This document shows, in pieces, positions 26,279 to 35,065 of a stretch of DNA of 64,000 nt. The notes beneath the pieces are model-generated. The model was not told the DNA's origin and searched no databases. It was given only the letters and a program-made list of their open reading frames with translations. The stretch is from Neobacillus piezotolerans (GTDB lineage Bacteria; Bacillota; Bacilli; Bacillales; Cytobacillaceae). The stretch is from the NCBI RefSeq assembly GCF_003362805.1, contig NZ_QNQT01000009.1, positions 62,001 to 126,000 of the forward strand, in the 5' to 3' direction. The position numbers and the translations under genes were made by a program. The first letter of the stretch is position 1; each line of letters starts with the position of its first letter.

Positions 26279-26995
26279 ATGAAACTATTTATGCCAAAGC
26301 AGCATGGCGCCTGGGCGATGGTTATCATTCCATTCTGGCTCGGGGCGATTTCGGGAGGTTTTCTGTGGGAGCACATTCCATTCTTTTTTGGGTGGCTGCT
26401 GCTTTACTTAGCGACGTACCCGATGCTTCTCCTATTTAAAAAGAAGAAACTTCAATTCCATGCAAAATGGTCGCTTATTTATCTCATTCCAGCTATATTG
26501 CTGCTAATGTTCCCGTTAGTTGAACGGCCGTCGGTCACATTGTTTGGTGTGATGATGCTGCCTTTTTTCACAATTAACGCCTTCTTTTCGTCAAAAAACA
26601 AAGATAGGGCCCTAATGAACGACTTCAGTGCCGTTTTTGCTTTTTCGCTAGCTGGAATTGCGAGTGCGTATCTGCATTCAGGAAAAGTAACTGAAGAAGC
26701 CATTCTCGTTTTTATTGCCTCATCACTGTTCTTTATAGGCAGCACGTTTTTTGTGAAAACGATGATCAGGGAGAAGCGGAGCATCCAGTACAAATGGATA
26801 TCCTGGTGCTATCATGCCCTAGTCGTGGCGGGATGGCTAGTTTTTGGCCAATGGATAGTCGCGCTCGCATTCATTCCAAGTTTGGCAAGGGCCATCGGCT
26901 TTTATGGAAAGAACCTTACTCCGAAACAAATCGGCATTTTTGAAATTATCAACTCGGCGATTTTTTTCATCCTAATCGCAAGTTCGCTCATTTAA
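26279..26995 (+). CDS. ywiC: YwiC-like membrane protein
   Basis: Polytopic membrane protein of 238 residues with about seven transmembrane segments, almost the same length as B. subtilis YwiC. The N-terminal motif MPKQHGAWAMVIIPFWLG is the family signature. In B. subtilis ywiC lies beside narK and fnr; here it lies next to the second fnr gene and has its own FNR-type site. ATG at 26279 is chosen with AGAGGTG 6 bp upstream; GTG and TTG codons just upstream are less likely. Function unknown. Confidence 0.88.
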   Translation: MKLFMPKQHGAWAMVIIPFWLGAISGGFLWEHIPFFFGWLLLYLATYPMLLLFKKKKLQFHAKWSLIYLIPAILLLMFPLVERPSVTLFGVMMLPFFTINAFFSSKNKDRALMNDFSAVFAFSLAGIASAYLHSGKVTEEAILVFIASSLFFIGSTFFVKTMIREKRSIQYKWISWCYHALVVAGWLVFGQWIVALAFIPSLARAIGFYGKNLTPKQIGIFEIINSAIFFILIASSLI

Positions 26996-27065
26996 AAGTA
27001 AGGCATATTAAAGGACAGAGTTGATTTTTAACTGAGGCAAAAATATTTCAACGAACCATACAGCA

Positions 27066-27103
27066 AGAAAAAGCCAGCCGGGCTCACCCGGCTGGCTTTT
27101 TAG
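27066..27103. terminator. Convergent terminator between ywiC and the second fnr gene
   Basis: Fourteen-base perfect stem AAAAGCCAGCCGGG/CCCGGCTGGCTTTT with a 4-nt loop, functional in both directions. Confidence 0.9.
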
Positions 27104-27792
27104 TCTATATTGCATATTTCCTTTGGACAGTTTTCACAATCGATTTCCTTTTTTAAATACGGGAGCTGATGGATCGTGATGATTCCTTTATTTATTGAAA
27201 TGACTCCCTTTTTCCTGAGCTCACTAAGGAGGCGGTTCACAACTTCCCGGGAGGTTCCGCAAAAATTGGCGACTTCCTGGTTTGTAAGGAGAAGGTCAAT
27301 CATAATTCCGTTATTCGTTTTAACTCCATAACTGTTCGCCATACGAATCAATGTAGAATAAAGCGCTCCCTTTTTTCCATGAAGGACGAGGTCGCGGAAT
27401 TTTGTTTGCGTCTTCCTGTAATGCTGGCTCATCCATTTCATGAACTCCAATGCCAGAACCTGGTCGCTGGCAAGCTTTGCTTCAAGGGCATCCTTCATGA
27501 TGACGGCGACTTCCCCGCTTTCGGTAACCTTGGCGCTTAATAAATTTTTTGGGGTCGAGCAAAATATATTCAATTCGCCAATCAAATCACCCTCTGAGCA
27601 AATCCGTAAAGTTAGCTCCCTGCCATCAGGGATTATCTTGCTAATTTGGATCAAGCCGCTTAAAAGGATGTAAATCTCTTTCGAAGGGGATCCTTCCTGA
27701 AAAAGAAAATGCCCTTTTTCTATCTTTTGGATATGATGGGTTAGCTTAAGCAATTCGGTCAATTTCGCGGGCGCTCCTGCATAGGATTGCAT
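27100..27792 (-). CDS. fnr: Crp/Fnr family regulator with C-terminal Fe-S cysteines (Fnr, copy 2)
   Basis: Second Bacillus-type Fnr, 230 residues from ATG at 27792 (a GTG three codons upstream is possible). The sensor barrel, dimer helix (FMKWMSQHYRKTQTKFRDLVLHGK) and DNA-reading helix (FCGTSREVVNRLLSELRKKG) are very close to copy 1. The C-terminal cluster C219-x2-C222-x4-C227 (CENCPKEIC) and Asp134 in TKFRD are conserved, so both copies should bind a 4Fe-4S cluster. Its position beside ywiC matches B. subtilis fnr, making this the likelier orthologue. The 230 bp upstream to yjzC show no FNR-type site. Confidence 0.92.
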   Translation of the reverse strand: MQSYAGAPAKLTELLKLTHHIQKIEKGHFLFQEGSPSKEIYILLSGLIQISKIIPDGRELTLRICSEGDLIGELNIFCSTPKNLLSAKVTESGEVAVIMKDALEAKLASDQVLALEFMKWMSQHYRKTQTKFRDLVLHGKKGALYSTLIRMANSYGVKTNNGIMIDLLLTNQEVANFCGTSREVVNRLLSELRKKGVISINKGIITIHQLPYLKKEIDCENCPKEICNID

Positions 27793-28022
27793 GTTGGCCA
27801 CCTACCTTCAGCACAAATCGTGCAATTGTTATTTATTACTATAATTATATTGCTAACGAAGGAAAAAAACTATAAACCCGGAGAAAGGTTCATACAAACG
27901 TCAAATTCGACAATTATTTCTCGGGAAATAATGACAAAAATTCCCCTTAATCAAGAAAAAACGCAGAGAAATAATAAAGAATAGGGGCAAATGTCCCCTT
28001 TAAGCTGAAAGGAGGAAATGAA

Positions 28023-28202
28023 ATGGGGCAGAACCATCAATTTAAACCCGGCCAAAAAGCACCCAACAACGGAACGTATATTGAAATTGGCGATTCGGGA
28101 AGCCCAGTGACGAATCCAAGGAAAATCCATCTTAAAAAAGGGCAGCCATTCCCTGAAGCTTCCAACCATGAACGGATCTGGTCTTATACGAGGAAACCGT
28201 AG
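28023..28202 (+). CDS. yjzC: YjzC family small protein
   Basis: Soluble 59-residue protein opening MGQNHQFKPGQKAPNNGTYI, the YjzC signature, and ending near NHERIWSYTRKP. AAAGGAGG lies 6 bp upstream of the ATG. It starts the conserved yjzC-yjzD-yjaU-yjaV block. Function unknown. Confidence 0.9.
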   Translation: MGQNHQFKPGQKAPNNGTYIEIGDSGSPVTNPRKIHLKKGQPFPEASNHERIWSYTRKP

Positions 28203-28212
28203 CCCAGAACAG

Positions 28213-28241
28213 AAAAAAGCCATCCAATTCGGGTGGCTTTA
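28213..28241 (+). terminator. Terminator after yjzC
   Basis: Stem AAAGCCATCC/GGGTGGCTTT (one G-T pair) around a short loop. Confidence 0.8.
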
Positions 28242-28378
28242 TGTCTTTATCAGTATATTTTTCCTATACGGGGTTGAACGCTACTCATCCCGGGTATGGA
28301 AAGGTAATGGACAACAGCCTGACGAACAACAAAAAATAAAACATTTGATTACAGACCTGAACCCGCCCCGAATACAAA

Positions 28379-28412
28379 GTAAAAAGGCCATCCTGTTCGG
28401 GATGGCCTTCAC
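28379..28412 (-). terminator. Terminator after yjzD
   Basis: Stem AAGGCCATCC/GGATGGCCTT, with AAAAA on the left giving the U-run of the minus-strand transcript. Confidence 0.8.
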
Positions 28413-28417
28413 CGTTT

Positions 28418-28600
28418 TTAATGATTGTCCACAGGTTCATTAGGAATGATTGCTGGTACAACTAAGATTAAAATGGTCGTAAGCACACCAAGCAGCGCGG
28501 CGTTTTTAAAATCGAACGCAACCCCAATCATAGACGTTACCACATAGGAAAGCATTTCTACTAAAAGCAAAACCCAAAACAGCGTCCAGAAGTATCTCAT
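28418..28600 (-). CDS. yjzD: DUF2929 membrane protein YjzD
   Basis: Small membrane protein of 60 residues with two hydrophobic segments (about 4-25 and 33-52) matching DUF2929/YjzD. It begins MRYFWTLFWVLLLVEM. The gene converges with yjzC, as expected for this block. Function unknown. Confidence 0.85.
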   Translation of the reverse strand: MRYFWTLFWVLLLVEMLSYVVTSMIGVAFDFKNAALLGVLTTILILVVPAIIPNEPVDNH

Positions 28601-28775
28601 ACCGTCACCTCATACCGTATTATCTTTCTCATCTTATCATATAAGGAAAAAAGAAGAAACGCAAAAAGGACAAAACAAAAGAAAATGGCAGGATGGAATT
28701 GAGGAAAGTCCCCATTTCATTCCTTAAGAGTTTACATACACTAATACTGGAAAATGGCAGAAGGAGTTTTTTCGT

Positions 28776-29507
28776 ATGGATTACAGAAGCTTTCAACTGG
28801 GGAATCAATGGAGCACCATCTACTATCCTATAAAGCCGTCCGGCTTTGGTGTATTAATTCTTGGAGACGATAGGCACTTTGTAAATGAGGAGACAAGCTT
28901 CTGGAATCAAAATACCGGAAAAAGGGAAATCCTTTCGACCCTCCGTGAAGCGGGTTATACACTTTTCACATCGAATCTTTACGGAAAGCATTGGGGCTCG
29001 GAAAGGGCTGTCCTGCTTGCTGCCATGCTTTATGAAATTGTGATGAAAAATGAAATCCTGAATACAAAAATCCACATTCTTGCGGAAGGAATGGGCGCTC
29101 TGGCCGCCTTGAAGCTCTCCAAGGAATTGAAAGGAAAAATCAGGTCTATAGTCCTAATCAATCCAATCCTGTCTCTCGATTATCACATTGAACTGGAAAA
29201 AGAGCAGAAGTTTTTTTACAAAAAGGTTCTTGGAGAAATCGGCGAAGCTTATGGTGTGGATAGGTTAACGGCCGAACGTATGATAAGGGAGGAAGGGCCT
29301 CCGGACATTGATCGTGGCGTCCCAATCCGTATTTTCCATATCCTTACTGGCGGGAGAACCTATAAAAATGCCAGGGCATGCAAAAATTTCCTTTCAGGCC
29401 TTCAGCCGAAACCGCCTATAACTGAAAGCTATATGCTTCCGGAAAAAGCCGGCCAGCTTGGGATGGAGATTTCGAGATTCATGTCGAGGTATGAAAAGGT
29501 TCTTTAA
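28776..29507 (+). CDS. yjaU: Alpha/beta-hydrolase-like protein YjaU
   Basis: Protein of 243 residues with a hydrolase-like fold. The elbow region reads AEGMGALAAL, where Gly replaces the usual nucleophile Ser (GxSxG), so classic serine-esterase activity is doubtful. It corresponds by position to B. subtilis YjaU. AGAAGGAG precedes the ATG. yjaV follows in the same direction. Confidence 0.8.
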   Translation: MDYRSFQLGNQWSTIYYPIKPSGFGVLILGDDRHFVNEETSFWNQNTGKREILSTLREAGYTLFTSNLYGKHWGSERAVLLAAMLYEIVMKNEILNTKIHILAEGMGALAALKLSKELKGKIRSIVLINPILSLDYHIELEKEQKFFYKKVLGEIGEAYGVDRLTAERMIREEGPPDIDRGVPIRIFHILTGGRTYKNARACKNFLSGLQPKPPITESYMLPEKAGQLGMEISRFMSRYEKVL

Positions 29508-29585
29508 CTTGTGAAGAAGGTGGAATTTTTCTCTCGGGCCGCATACGATACAATAAGGCCCGGCTTGCTGGAAGGGAGGAGAGCA

Positions 29586-30221
29586 ATGGAAGGAGCTTTG
29601 ATCATTGGTGTATTCGAACGGCTTGGTTTCCATCTATGCAAAAAATTGCTGGAGATGGGCTATGAGGTCAGGGGGATATCCTTAAATCCCTCCCCTGATG
29701 GAAGCGAGGAAGACATGGAACTTGAAATCGGGAGAAACAGCAATTTTGAAAAACTGCCGATTGAAAGCGCACGGGCACTTTGCGGGAGGGACCAAGCCCT
29801 GATTTTCTCACTTTATGACCTTTACACGGAGCGGAAAATTACCCGTCCACATAGTGAACGCCTTGCGGGCGACTTGGAAGAGCTTATCCGGCTGAATGAT
29901 AAGTGGGATTCAGTCGTGCTGCTGATTCCCGATAGTCTTGGCAGGCAACATCCGGAAGAGTGTGAAATCAATCCCATCGAGAAGGCGGTCGAATTAGCGG
30001 AGGGTTCGGCTGAAAGAGTATTACGTGTAATTTTGCCGTCAAATGGCAATACCCGTCCGGTTGAGGAACAATCCGCGAAAAAGAACATCTGTCAAAATGC
30101 AGGCCAGACGCCAAGCGAGAGTTGTGAAGGTTCTGATTGGCGGGAAGCCGCGGAACGGATTGCGCTGCTGATTGACCAGGGGGAAACGGGGACAAGGATA
30201 TTGGAAGGAATTTATAAATAA
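29586..30221 (+). CDS. yjaV: YjaV-like protein with Rossmann-type N-terminus
   Basis: Protein of 211 residues whose start ALIIGVFERLGFHLCKKLLEMGYEV looks like a divergent nucleotide-binding Rossmann strand-loop-helix, with Glu/Arg in the glycine loop. ATG at 29586 is chosen because GGGAGGAG lies 5 bp upstream; a GTG at 29511 would add 25 residues but has no good site. It is in the yjaV position downstream of yjaU. med and comZ, which follow in B. subtilis, are missing. Function unknown. Confidence 0.72.
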   Translation: MEGALIIGVFERLGFHLCKKLLEMGYEVRGISLNPSPDGSEEDMELEIGRNSNFEKLPIESARALCGRDQALIFSLYDLYTERKITRPHSERLAGDLEELIRLNDKWDSVVLLIPDSLGRQHPEECEINPIEKAVELAEGSAERVLRVILPSNGNTRPVEEQSAKKNICQNAGQTPSESCEGSDWREAAERIALLIDQGETGTRILEGIYK

Positions 30222-30251
30222 TGTTTGAGCCTTTGGTTCATCTTAATTAAA

Positions 30252-30285
30252 AGAAACAGCTGCCAAATGAGGCAGCTACTTCTTT
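30252..30285. terminator. Convergent terminator between yjaV and the yjzB-like gene
   Basis: AGCTGCC/GGCAGCT stem with a 6-nt loop. It is T-rich on both outer sides and overlaps the stop of the minus-strand gene. Confidence 0.7.
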
Positions 30286-30539
30286 TTCCAAAACTGCTGG
30301 ATAAACGGATAAACTTCCGAAAAAACAGGCTTAAGCTGGTCCGCTAATCCGACCATGCCGTCAATAATCTCCATCAGCTGGATATAATTGATTGGGACTC
30401 CACCAGGCTGAGGCTCCTTGGTAGGTATCGGACCTCCCGTGCCTTTTTTTAATTCGCCGCCACCCCATTCACCGCCAAACATCATCCGGCTGAAAGGATC
30501 GGATTGGCGCACCCCCTGGTTCTGTTGATTGCCGTCCAT
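30276..30539 (-). CDS. Small protein in the yjzB position
   Basis: Protein of 87 residues. The first half is Gly/Gln-rich and polar (MDGNQQNQGVRQSDPFSRMM, then GGEWGGGELKKGTGG). The second half is amphipathic (YIQLMEIIDGMVGLADQLKPVFSEVYPFIQQFWKKK). ATG at 30539 is chosen with AAGGAGGGG 4 bp upstream; earlier in-frame starts lack a site. By location between yjaV and fabH it corresponds to yjzB. The family was not recognised securely. Confidence 0.65.
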   Translation of the reverse strand: MDGNQQNQGVRQSDPFSRMMFGGEWGGGELKKGTGGPIPTKEPQPGGVPINYIQLMEIIDGMVGLADQLKPVFSEVYPFIQQFWKKK

Positions 30540-30631
30540 TTTACCCCTCCTTAAATCCATCCTTACTCCCACTATATGTTTTCATATGGGAAATGGACGG
30601 CCCAATGAATAGGCAATCCGGTAAATAACTA

Positions 30632-30677
30632 TTGCAAAATGAGTTTTTTATTTGCTAAAATTAGTACCAAGTCATAA
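30632..30677 (+). promoter_or_regulatory. fabH-fabF promoter with FapR operator
   Basis: TTGCAA (30632-30637), 18-bp spacer, TAAAAT (30656-30661). TTAGTACCAAGTCATAA at 30661-30677 matches the FapR operator consensus (TTAGTACCTRRTMYTAA) and overlaps the end of the -10, so FapR would block initiation until malonyl-CoA releases it. Confidence 0.82.
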
Positions 30678-30729
30678 TATTTGATAATAAGTAAAGTTGG
30701 ATACATTACACTATAAGGAGATGGCCGCG

Positions 30730-31662
30730 ATGCGAGCTGGCATAGTTGGTTTAGGAAAATATGTCCCCCAAAGCGTTGTAACGAATTTTGACCTCGAAAA
30801 GAGGATGGATACGTCCGATGAATGGATTCGGACCAGAACAGGAATTGAAGAAAGAAGGATAGCCGGGAATGGTGAGGATACGTCGGATATGGCATATAAT
30901 GCCGCCCGCATGGCGATTGAGAATGCGGGAATCTCTCCCGCGGACATTGATATGATCCTCGTTGCGACGGTAACTCCCGATAGGCCGTTCCCGTCGGTTT
31001 CTTGCATGCTCCAGGAGAAGCTTGGGGCCGTAAACGCAGCCGCGATGGATGTGAGCGCCGCGTGCGCTGGATTCATGTACGGCATTGTTACCGGGAAACA
31101 ATTCATTGAAACAGGTGTTTATAAACATGTACTGGTCGTCGGGGTTGAGAAACTTTCGAAAATCGTCAATTGGGAAGACCGTAACACGGCTGTCCTTTTC
31201 GGCGATGGCGCTGGCGCCGTTATACTCGGCCCTGTATCGGGTGACCGGGGCGTGCTCTCATTCGAACTCGGCGCTGATGGGACAGGCGGAAAACATCTTT
31301 ACCAGGATGAGGCTATCATAATGAATGGACGCGAAGTGTTCAAGTTCGCGGTCCGCCAAATGGGAGAAAGCAGCGTCAACGTCCTTCATAAAGCGGGTCT
31401 GGAAAAAGATGATGTTGATTTTTTGGTCCCTCATCAGGCGAATATCCGGATTATCGAGGCTGCCCGGCAGAGGCTGGAATTGCCCGTGGAAAAAGTATCC
31501 TATACAATTAGTAAGTACGGGAACACCTCGGCGGCATCAATCCCAATCTCGTTGGTCGATGAGGTCGAGGCAGGAAAAATCAAAGACGGCGATGTAATCG
31601 TCATGGTTGGATTCGGCGGAGGGCTCACATGGGGAGCCATCGCCATCCGCTGGGGTAAATAG
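30730..31662 (+). CDS. fabH: 3-oxoacyl-ACP synthase III (FabH)
   Basis: Condensing enzyme of 310 residues that starts fatty-acid synthesis by joining acetyl or branched acyl-CoA to malonyl-ACP. The active-site Cys is in SAACAGF, the His in VPHQANIRI and the Asn in YGNTSAAS, the three catalytic residues of the family. ATG at 30730 is preferred because AAGGAG is 10 bp upstream and the opening ([13 protein letters not shown]) matches FabH. fabF follows after 45 bp as an operon under FapR control. Confidence 0.96.
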   Translation: MRAGIVGLGKYVPQSVVTNFDLEKRMDTSDEWIRTRTGIEERRIAGNGEDTSDMAYNAARMAIENAGISPADIDMILVATVTPDRPFPSVSCMLQEKLGAVNAAAMDVSAACAGFMYGIVTGKQFIETGVYKHVLVVGVEKLSKIVNWEDRNTAVLFGDGAGAVILGPVSGDRGVLSFELGADGTGGKHLYQDEAIIMNGREVFKFAVRQMGESSVNVLHKAGLEKDDVDFLVPHQANIRIIEAARQRLELPVEKVSYTISKYGNTSAASIPISLVDEVEAGKIKDGDVIVMVGFGGGLTWGAIAIRWGK

Positions 31663-31707
31663 TAGTTGCAACGAACATAAATGGTACGGAAAAGGAGTTG
31701 GCTTTTC

Positions 31708-32946
31708 GTGACAAAACGTAGGGTAGTGATTACAGGGATTGGGGCTGTAACCCCACTTGGGCTTGATGCCGAAACAACCTGGAAGAATATCGTCGCAGGC
31801 AAATCTGGAATTGGTCCGCTGACCCGTATCAACGCGGACGATTTCCCGGCTAAAGTAGCCGCGCAAATCAATGATTTCAACCCTGAAGAATTTATGGAGA
31901 AAAAAGAAGCCAGGAAAATGGACAGGTTCACTCAATACGCTGTTGCCGCTTCCATTATGGCCGTGAAGGATTCCGGGCTTGCAATCGTGGATGAGAATGC
32001 CCATCGGGTAGGCGTCTGGATTGGTTCTGGAATCGGCGGGATGGAAACGTTTGAGCAGCAATTCGAAGTTTTCCAGAACAGGGGCTACAGAAGGGTCAGC
32101 CCCTTCTTTGTCCCAATGATGATTCCCGATATGGCGGCAGGCCAGGTTTCGATTATGCTGGGAGCGAAGGGATTCAATTCCTGTACCGTGACAGCATGCG
32201 CGACAGGGACGAATTCGATTGGGGATGCCTTCAAGGTCATCCAGCGCGGCGATGCGGATGCGATGGTAACCGGAGGAACAGAGGCGCCGATTACAAAGAT
32301 GGCTGTAGCTGGTTTCTGTGCGAATACGGCACTTTCAACCAATCCGGATCCTGCGACAGCGAGCAGGCCGTTTGATAAAAACAGGGATGGCTTTGTCATG
32401 GGCGAAGGCGCCGGCATTGTGGTCCTTGAAGAATTGGAACACGCGAAAGCACGCGGGGCGAAGATTTACGCTGAAGTAGTAGGGTACGCAGCTACAGGCG
32501 ACGCCTATCATATCACTGCGCCTGCTCCAGGGGGAGAAGGCGGTGTACGCGCAATGAGGATGGCAATCGAGGATGGCGGCCTGAATCCTGAGGACATTGA
32601 TTATATCAATGCCCATGGTACGAGCACCGACTATAATGACAAGTTTGAAACAAATGCGATAAAAGAAGTCTTCGGGGAACATGCATACAAGCTCGCCGTC
32701 AGCTCGACCAAGTCGATGACCGGGCATTTGCTTGGGGCCGCTGGAGGAGTCGAAGCCATTTTCACAGCACTGGCAATCAGGGATTCGGTCCTTCCTCCAA
32801 CAATTAATTATGAAACCCCAGATCCTGAATGTGATCTTGATTATGTTGTGAATCAATCCAGGCAAGGGGAAATCAAGGCTGCAATCAGCAATTCGCTTGG
32901 TTTTGGGGGACATAACGCGACTCTTGCCTTCAAAAAATATGAATAG
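31708..32946 (+). CDS. fabF: 3-oxoacyl-ACP synthase II (FabF)
   Basis: Elongation condensing enzyme of 412 residues. It opens [18 protein letters not shown]. The active-site Cys is in [12 protein letters not shown], and the two His are in [11 protein letters not shown] and [17 protein letters not shown] at 31708 is chosen with AAAGGAG about 9 bp upstream, which gives the family length; the frame is open nine codons further upstream. It is downstream of fabH, with a terminator after it. Confidence 0.96.
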   Translation: MTKRRVVITGIGAVTPLGLDAETTWKNIVAGKSGIGPLTRINADDFPAKVAAQINDFNPEEFMEKKEARKMDRFTQYAVAASIMAVKDSGLAIVDENAHRVGVWIGSGIGGMETFEQQFEVFQNRGYRRVSPFFVPMMIPDMAAGQVSIMLGAKGFNSCTVTACATGTNSIGDAFKVIQRGDADAMVTGGTEAPITKMAVAGFCANTALSTNPDPATASRPFDKNRDGFVMGEGAGIVVLEELEHAKARGAKIYAEVVGYAATGDAYHITAPAPGGEGGVRAMRMAIEDGGLNPEDIDYINAHGTSTDYNDKFETNAIKEVFGEHAYKLAVSSTKSMTGHLLGAAGGVEAIFTALAIRDSVLPPTINYETPDPECDLDYVVNQSRQGEIKAAISNSLGFGGHNATLAFKKYE

Positions 32947-32983
32947 GCCATGATCTGGCCACCCGAAAATTAAAGTTATATCA

Positions 32984-33022
32984 AAACCAGTCTGTACATT
33001 CGGTTACAGGCTGTTTTTTTTT
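32984..33022 (+). terminator. Terminator of the fabH-fabF operon
   Basis: CAGTCTGTA/TACAGGCTG stem (one G-T pair) followed by nine T residues. Confidence 0.85.
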
Positions 33023-33096
33023 GTCCATAATGGCTAATTTCCGGATGGGACCCCATAGGATAATAGGAAGCGCGTAATGAGGAGGGATATACCCAG

Positions 33097-33867
33097 ATGG
33101 CAATCATTCGGACTGACGAATGGCTTGAAAAGGATTGGCGCCGTCCAGAAGTGTTGTGCGAGCGGCTTGAAGCTTACTTTCCAGGAGGGAAACCAAGGGG
33201 GATTTACAGGGAATTGTTGACTTTTGGCATATATAGGCCATCAGCGAACATCGGGAACGAGGTGCGGCGGCTTATTGAAAAGGGCGTATGGGAAAAGGCT
33301 GAAGAGCTTTTTAGAAAGTACCGGGCCAAATGGAAGGGCCCCGATATTCCAATCTTCATTTTCCCATCCGCGAAAAAAACGGGATTCCTCCGCAAGTCCG
33401 CTCCGCAAAAATCCGGAGTCTCTTATCCTGATAAACTATTTCTCTTCCTCCCGGATTTTGAAGACAATAAAGAATTGGAGGCCCTATTTGTCCATGAATA
33501 CCATCATACGTGCAGAATCAACGCTATAGGCAAAGATGTCCGGGAAAACACCCTGCTTGAATCCATGGTCATGGAGGGCCTTGCGGAATATGCCGTTAAG
33601 CATGAATGCGGTGAACAATACCAGGCCGACTGGTGTTCATTATATAGTGAAAAAGAACTCAACCAATTCTATAAAATATTATTGCAGAATAATCTTAATA
33701 TAAAAAAGTCAGACAAGGAGCATGATCGGCTCCTCTTTGGAGGGAATGGCATACCAAGACTTTTGGGCTATTGTTATGGTTACTTTTTAGTGAAGAATTA
33801 TTACAAAAGTCACGGGTTTAGTGTAGAGAATTCTTTCCAAATTAAAGAAACTTCTTTCTTTTTGTAA
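33097..33867 (+). CDS. yjaZ: DUF2268 putative zinc protease YjaZ
   Basis: Protein of 256 residues matching DUF2268 (YjaZ). The zinc-protease motif HEYHH is in VHEYHHTCRIN, and a second glutamate-rich segment (MEGLAEYAV) 40 residues on can supply the third metal ligand. There is no signal peptide or membrane segment. RBS GGAGGG precedes the ATG. It is in the usual place between fabF and the app operon. The substrate is unknown. Confidence 0.88.
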   Translation: MAIIRTDEWLEKDWRRPEVLCERLEAYFPGGKPRGIYRELLTFGIYRPSANIGNEVRRLIEKGVWEKAEELFRKYRAKWKGPDIPIFIFPSAKKTGFLRKSAPQKSGVSYPDKLFLFLPDFEDNKELEALFVHEYHHTCRINAIGKDVRENTLLESMVMEGLAEYAVKHECGEQYQADWCSLYSEKELNQFYKILLQNNLNIKKSDKEHDRLLFGGNGIPRLLGYCYGYFLVKNYYKSHGFSVENSFQIKETSFFL

Positions 33868-33880
33868 AAGATTTACCTTT

Positions 33881-33923
33881 TTTAAAGGAGGAAAATCCTG
33901 TAGGAACGGCTTTTCCTCCTTTT
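33881..33923 (+). terminator. Terminator after yjaZ
   Basis: Twelve-base perfect stem AAAGGAGGAAAA/TTTTCCTCCTTT around a 15-nt loop. Confidence 0.85.
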
Positions 33924-34036
33924 CCAGCATCTAGATAAAAAATAACAAAAAACTCTTGCAATTGTAACAAATTTGTAATAGTATTTTATTTAAATATAGT
34001 GAATTGACAGAAAATTTCGGAGTAAGAAGGTGTCGT

Positions 34037-35065
34037 ATGAGCACAAAAAACATCCAGCAAAGCGGAACACCATTACTGGAAGTCAAAAACCTGGAAACAG
34101 CATTCGATATCGACGGAACGTTTTATAATGCCGTCGACAATGTATCGTTTTCGGTCAAGCCACGCCAGATTGTCGGGGTTGTAGGGGAATCCGGATGCGG
34201 GAAGTCAGTCATGAGCCTGTCAATCATGCAGCTTCTTCCCAAAGGAATCGGTAAGATCAAGTCCGGGGAAATCGTCTTCGATGGCATTCACATAGAAAAA
34301 ATGGACGAGAATCAGGTTAATAAAATACGCGGCAAGGATATCTCGATGATCTTCCAGGAACCAATGACATCATTGAATCCTGTATTCACAATCGGGTCGC
34401 AAATACAGGAAGTTCTTTTGAACCACCAGAAAATTTCCAAGAATGATGCCCGTCAAAAAGCAATCGCGCTTTTGAAGAGCGTTGGCATTTCCAGGCCGGA
34501 GAAAATCGTTGATGAGTATCCTCACCAGCTGTCGGGCGGGATGAGGCAGCGGGTCATGATTGCGATTGCGATTGCCTGCCAGCCAAAACTCCTGATCGCG
34601 GATGAGCCGACAACGGCATTGGATGTAACCGTACAAGCCCAGATCTTGGAGCTTCTCAAAGAAATCCAGGAAGTTAACGACATGTCCATCATCCTCATTA
34701 CCCATGATCTTGGCGTTGTGGCGGAGATGTGCGATGAGGTCATCGTCATGTATGCCGGCAGGATCGTTGAACAAACCGACGTTGAAACGCTTTTCTACAA
34801 TCCAAAGCATCCATATACAACACTGCTGCTTGGCGCGATTCCAAAAATGGAAGATGAAGCCGACCGGCTCAGCTCCATCCAGGGGATCGTCCCATCGATT
34901 ACAAACATGAAAAAGACAGGCTGCAGGTTTGCCAACCGCTGCCCGATGGCTATGCCGGAGTGCCAGACCGTAACGCCGATCCTCGCCGATAACGGCGACG
35001 GGCACAAGGTTGCGTGCCTGCTCTTTGAAACCAGCAGGCCAAAGGAAGGAGCGATCAGCCAGTGA
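34037..35065 (+). CDS. appD: Oligopeptide ABC transporter ATPase AppD
   Basis: ABC ATPase of 342 residues. Walker A GESGCGKS, signature LSGGMRQR, and Walker B LLIADEPTTALDV are present, with the oligopeptide-type C-terminal extension (TGCRFANRCPMAMPEC) that in some OppD-type proteins binds an Fe-S cluster. ATG at 34037 is chosen with GAAGGTG upstream; the frame is open eleven codons more. It overlaps appF by 4 bp and is the first gene of appD-F-A-B-C, the B. subtilis order. Promoter candidates TTGTAA/TATAGT lie at 33973-34000. Confidence 0.95.
   Translation: MSTKNIQQSGTPLLEVKNLETAFDIDGTFYNAVDNVSFSVKPRQIVGVVGESGCGKSVMSLSIMQLLPKGIGKIKSGEIVFDGIHIEKMDENQVNKIRGKDISMIFQEPMTSLNPVFTIGSQIQEVLLNHQKISKNDARQKAIALLKSVGISRPEKIVDEYPHQLSGGMRQRVMIAIAIACQPKLLIADEPTTALDVTVQAQILELLKEIQEVNDMSIILITHDLGVVAEMCDEVIVMYAGRIVEQTDVETLFYNPKHPYTTLLLGAIPKMEDEADRLSSIQGIVPSITNMKKTGCRFANRCPMAMPECQTVTPILADNGDGHKVACLLFETSRPKEGAISQ

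Noticed and set aside
27802-28022. GCACAAATCGTGC palindrome upstream of the second fnr gene (27819-27831) as an FNR or Rex site
   Set aside because: Half-sites and spacing do not fit TGTGA-N6-TCACA; kept only as an unexplained short palindrome.
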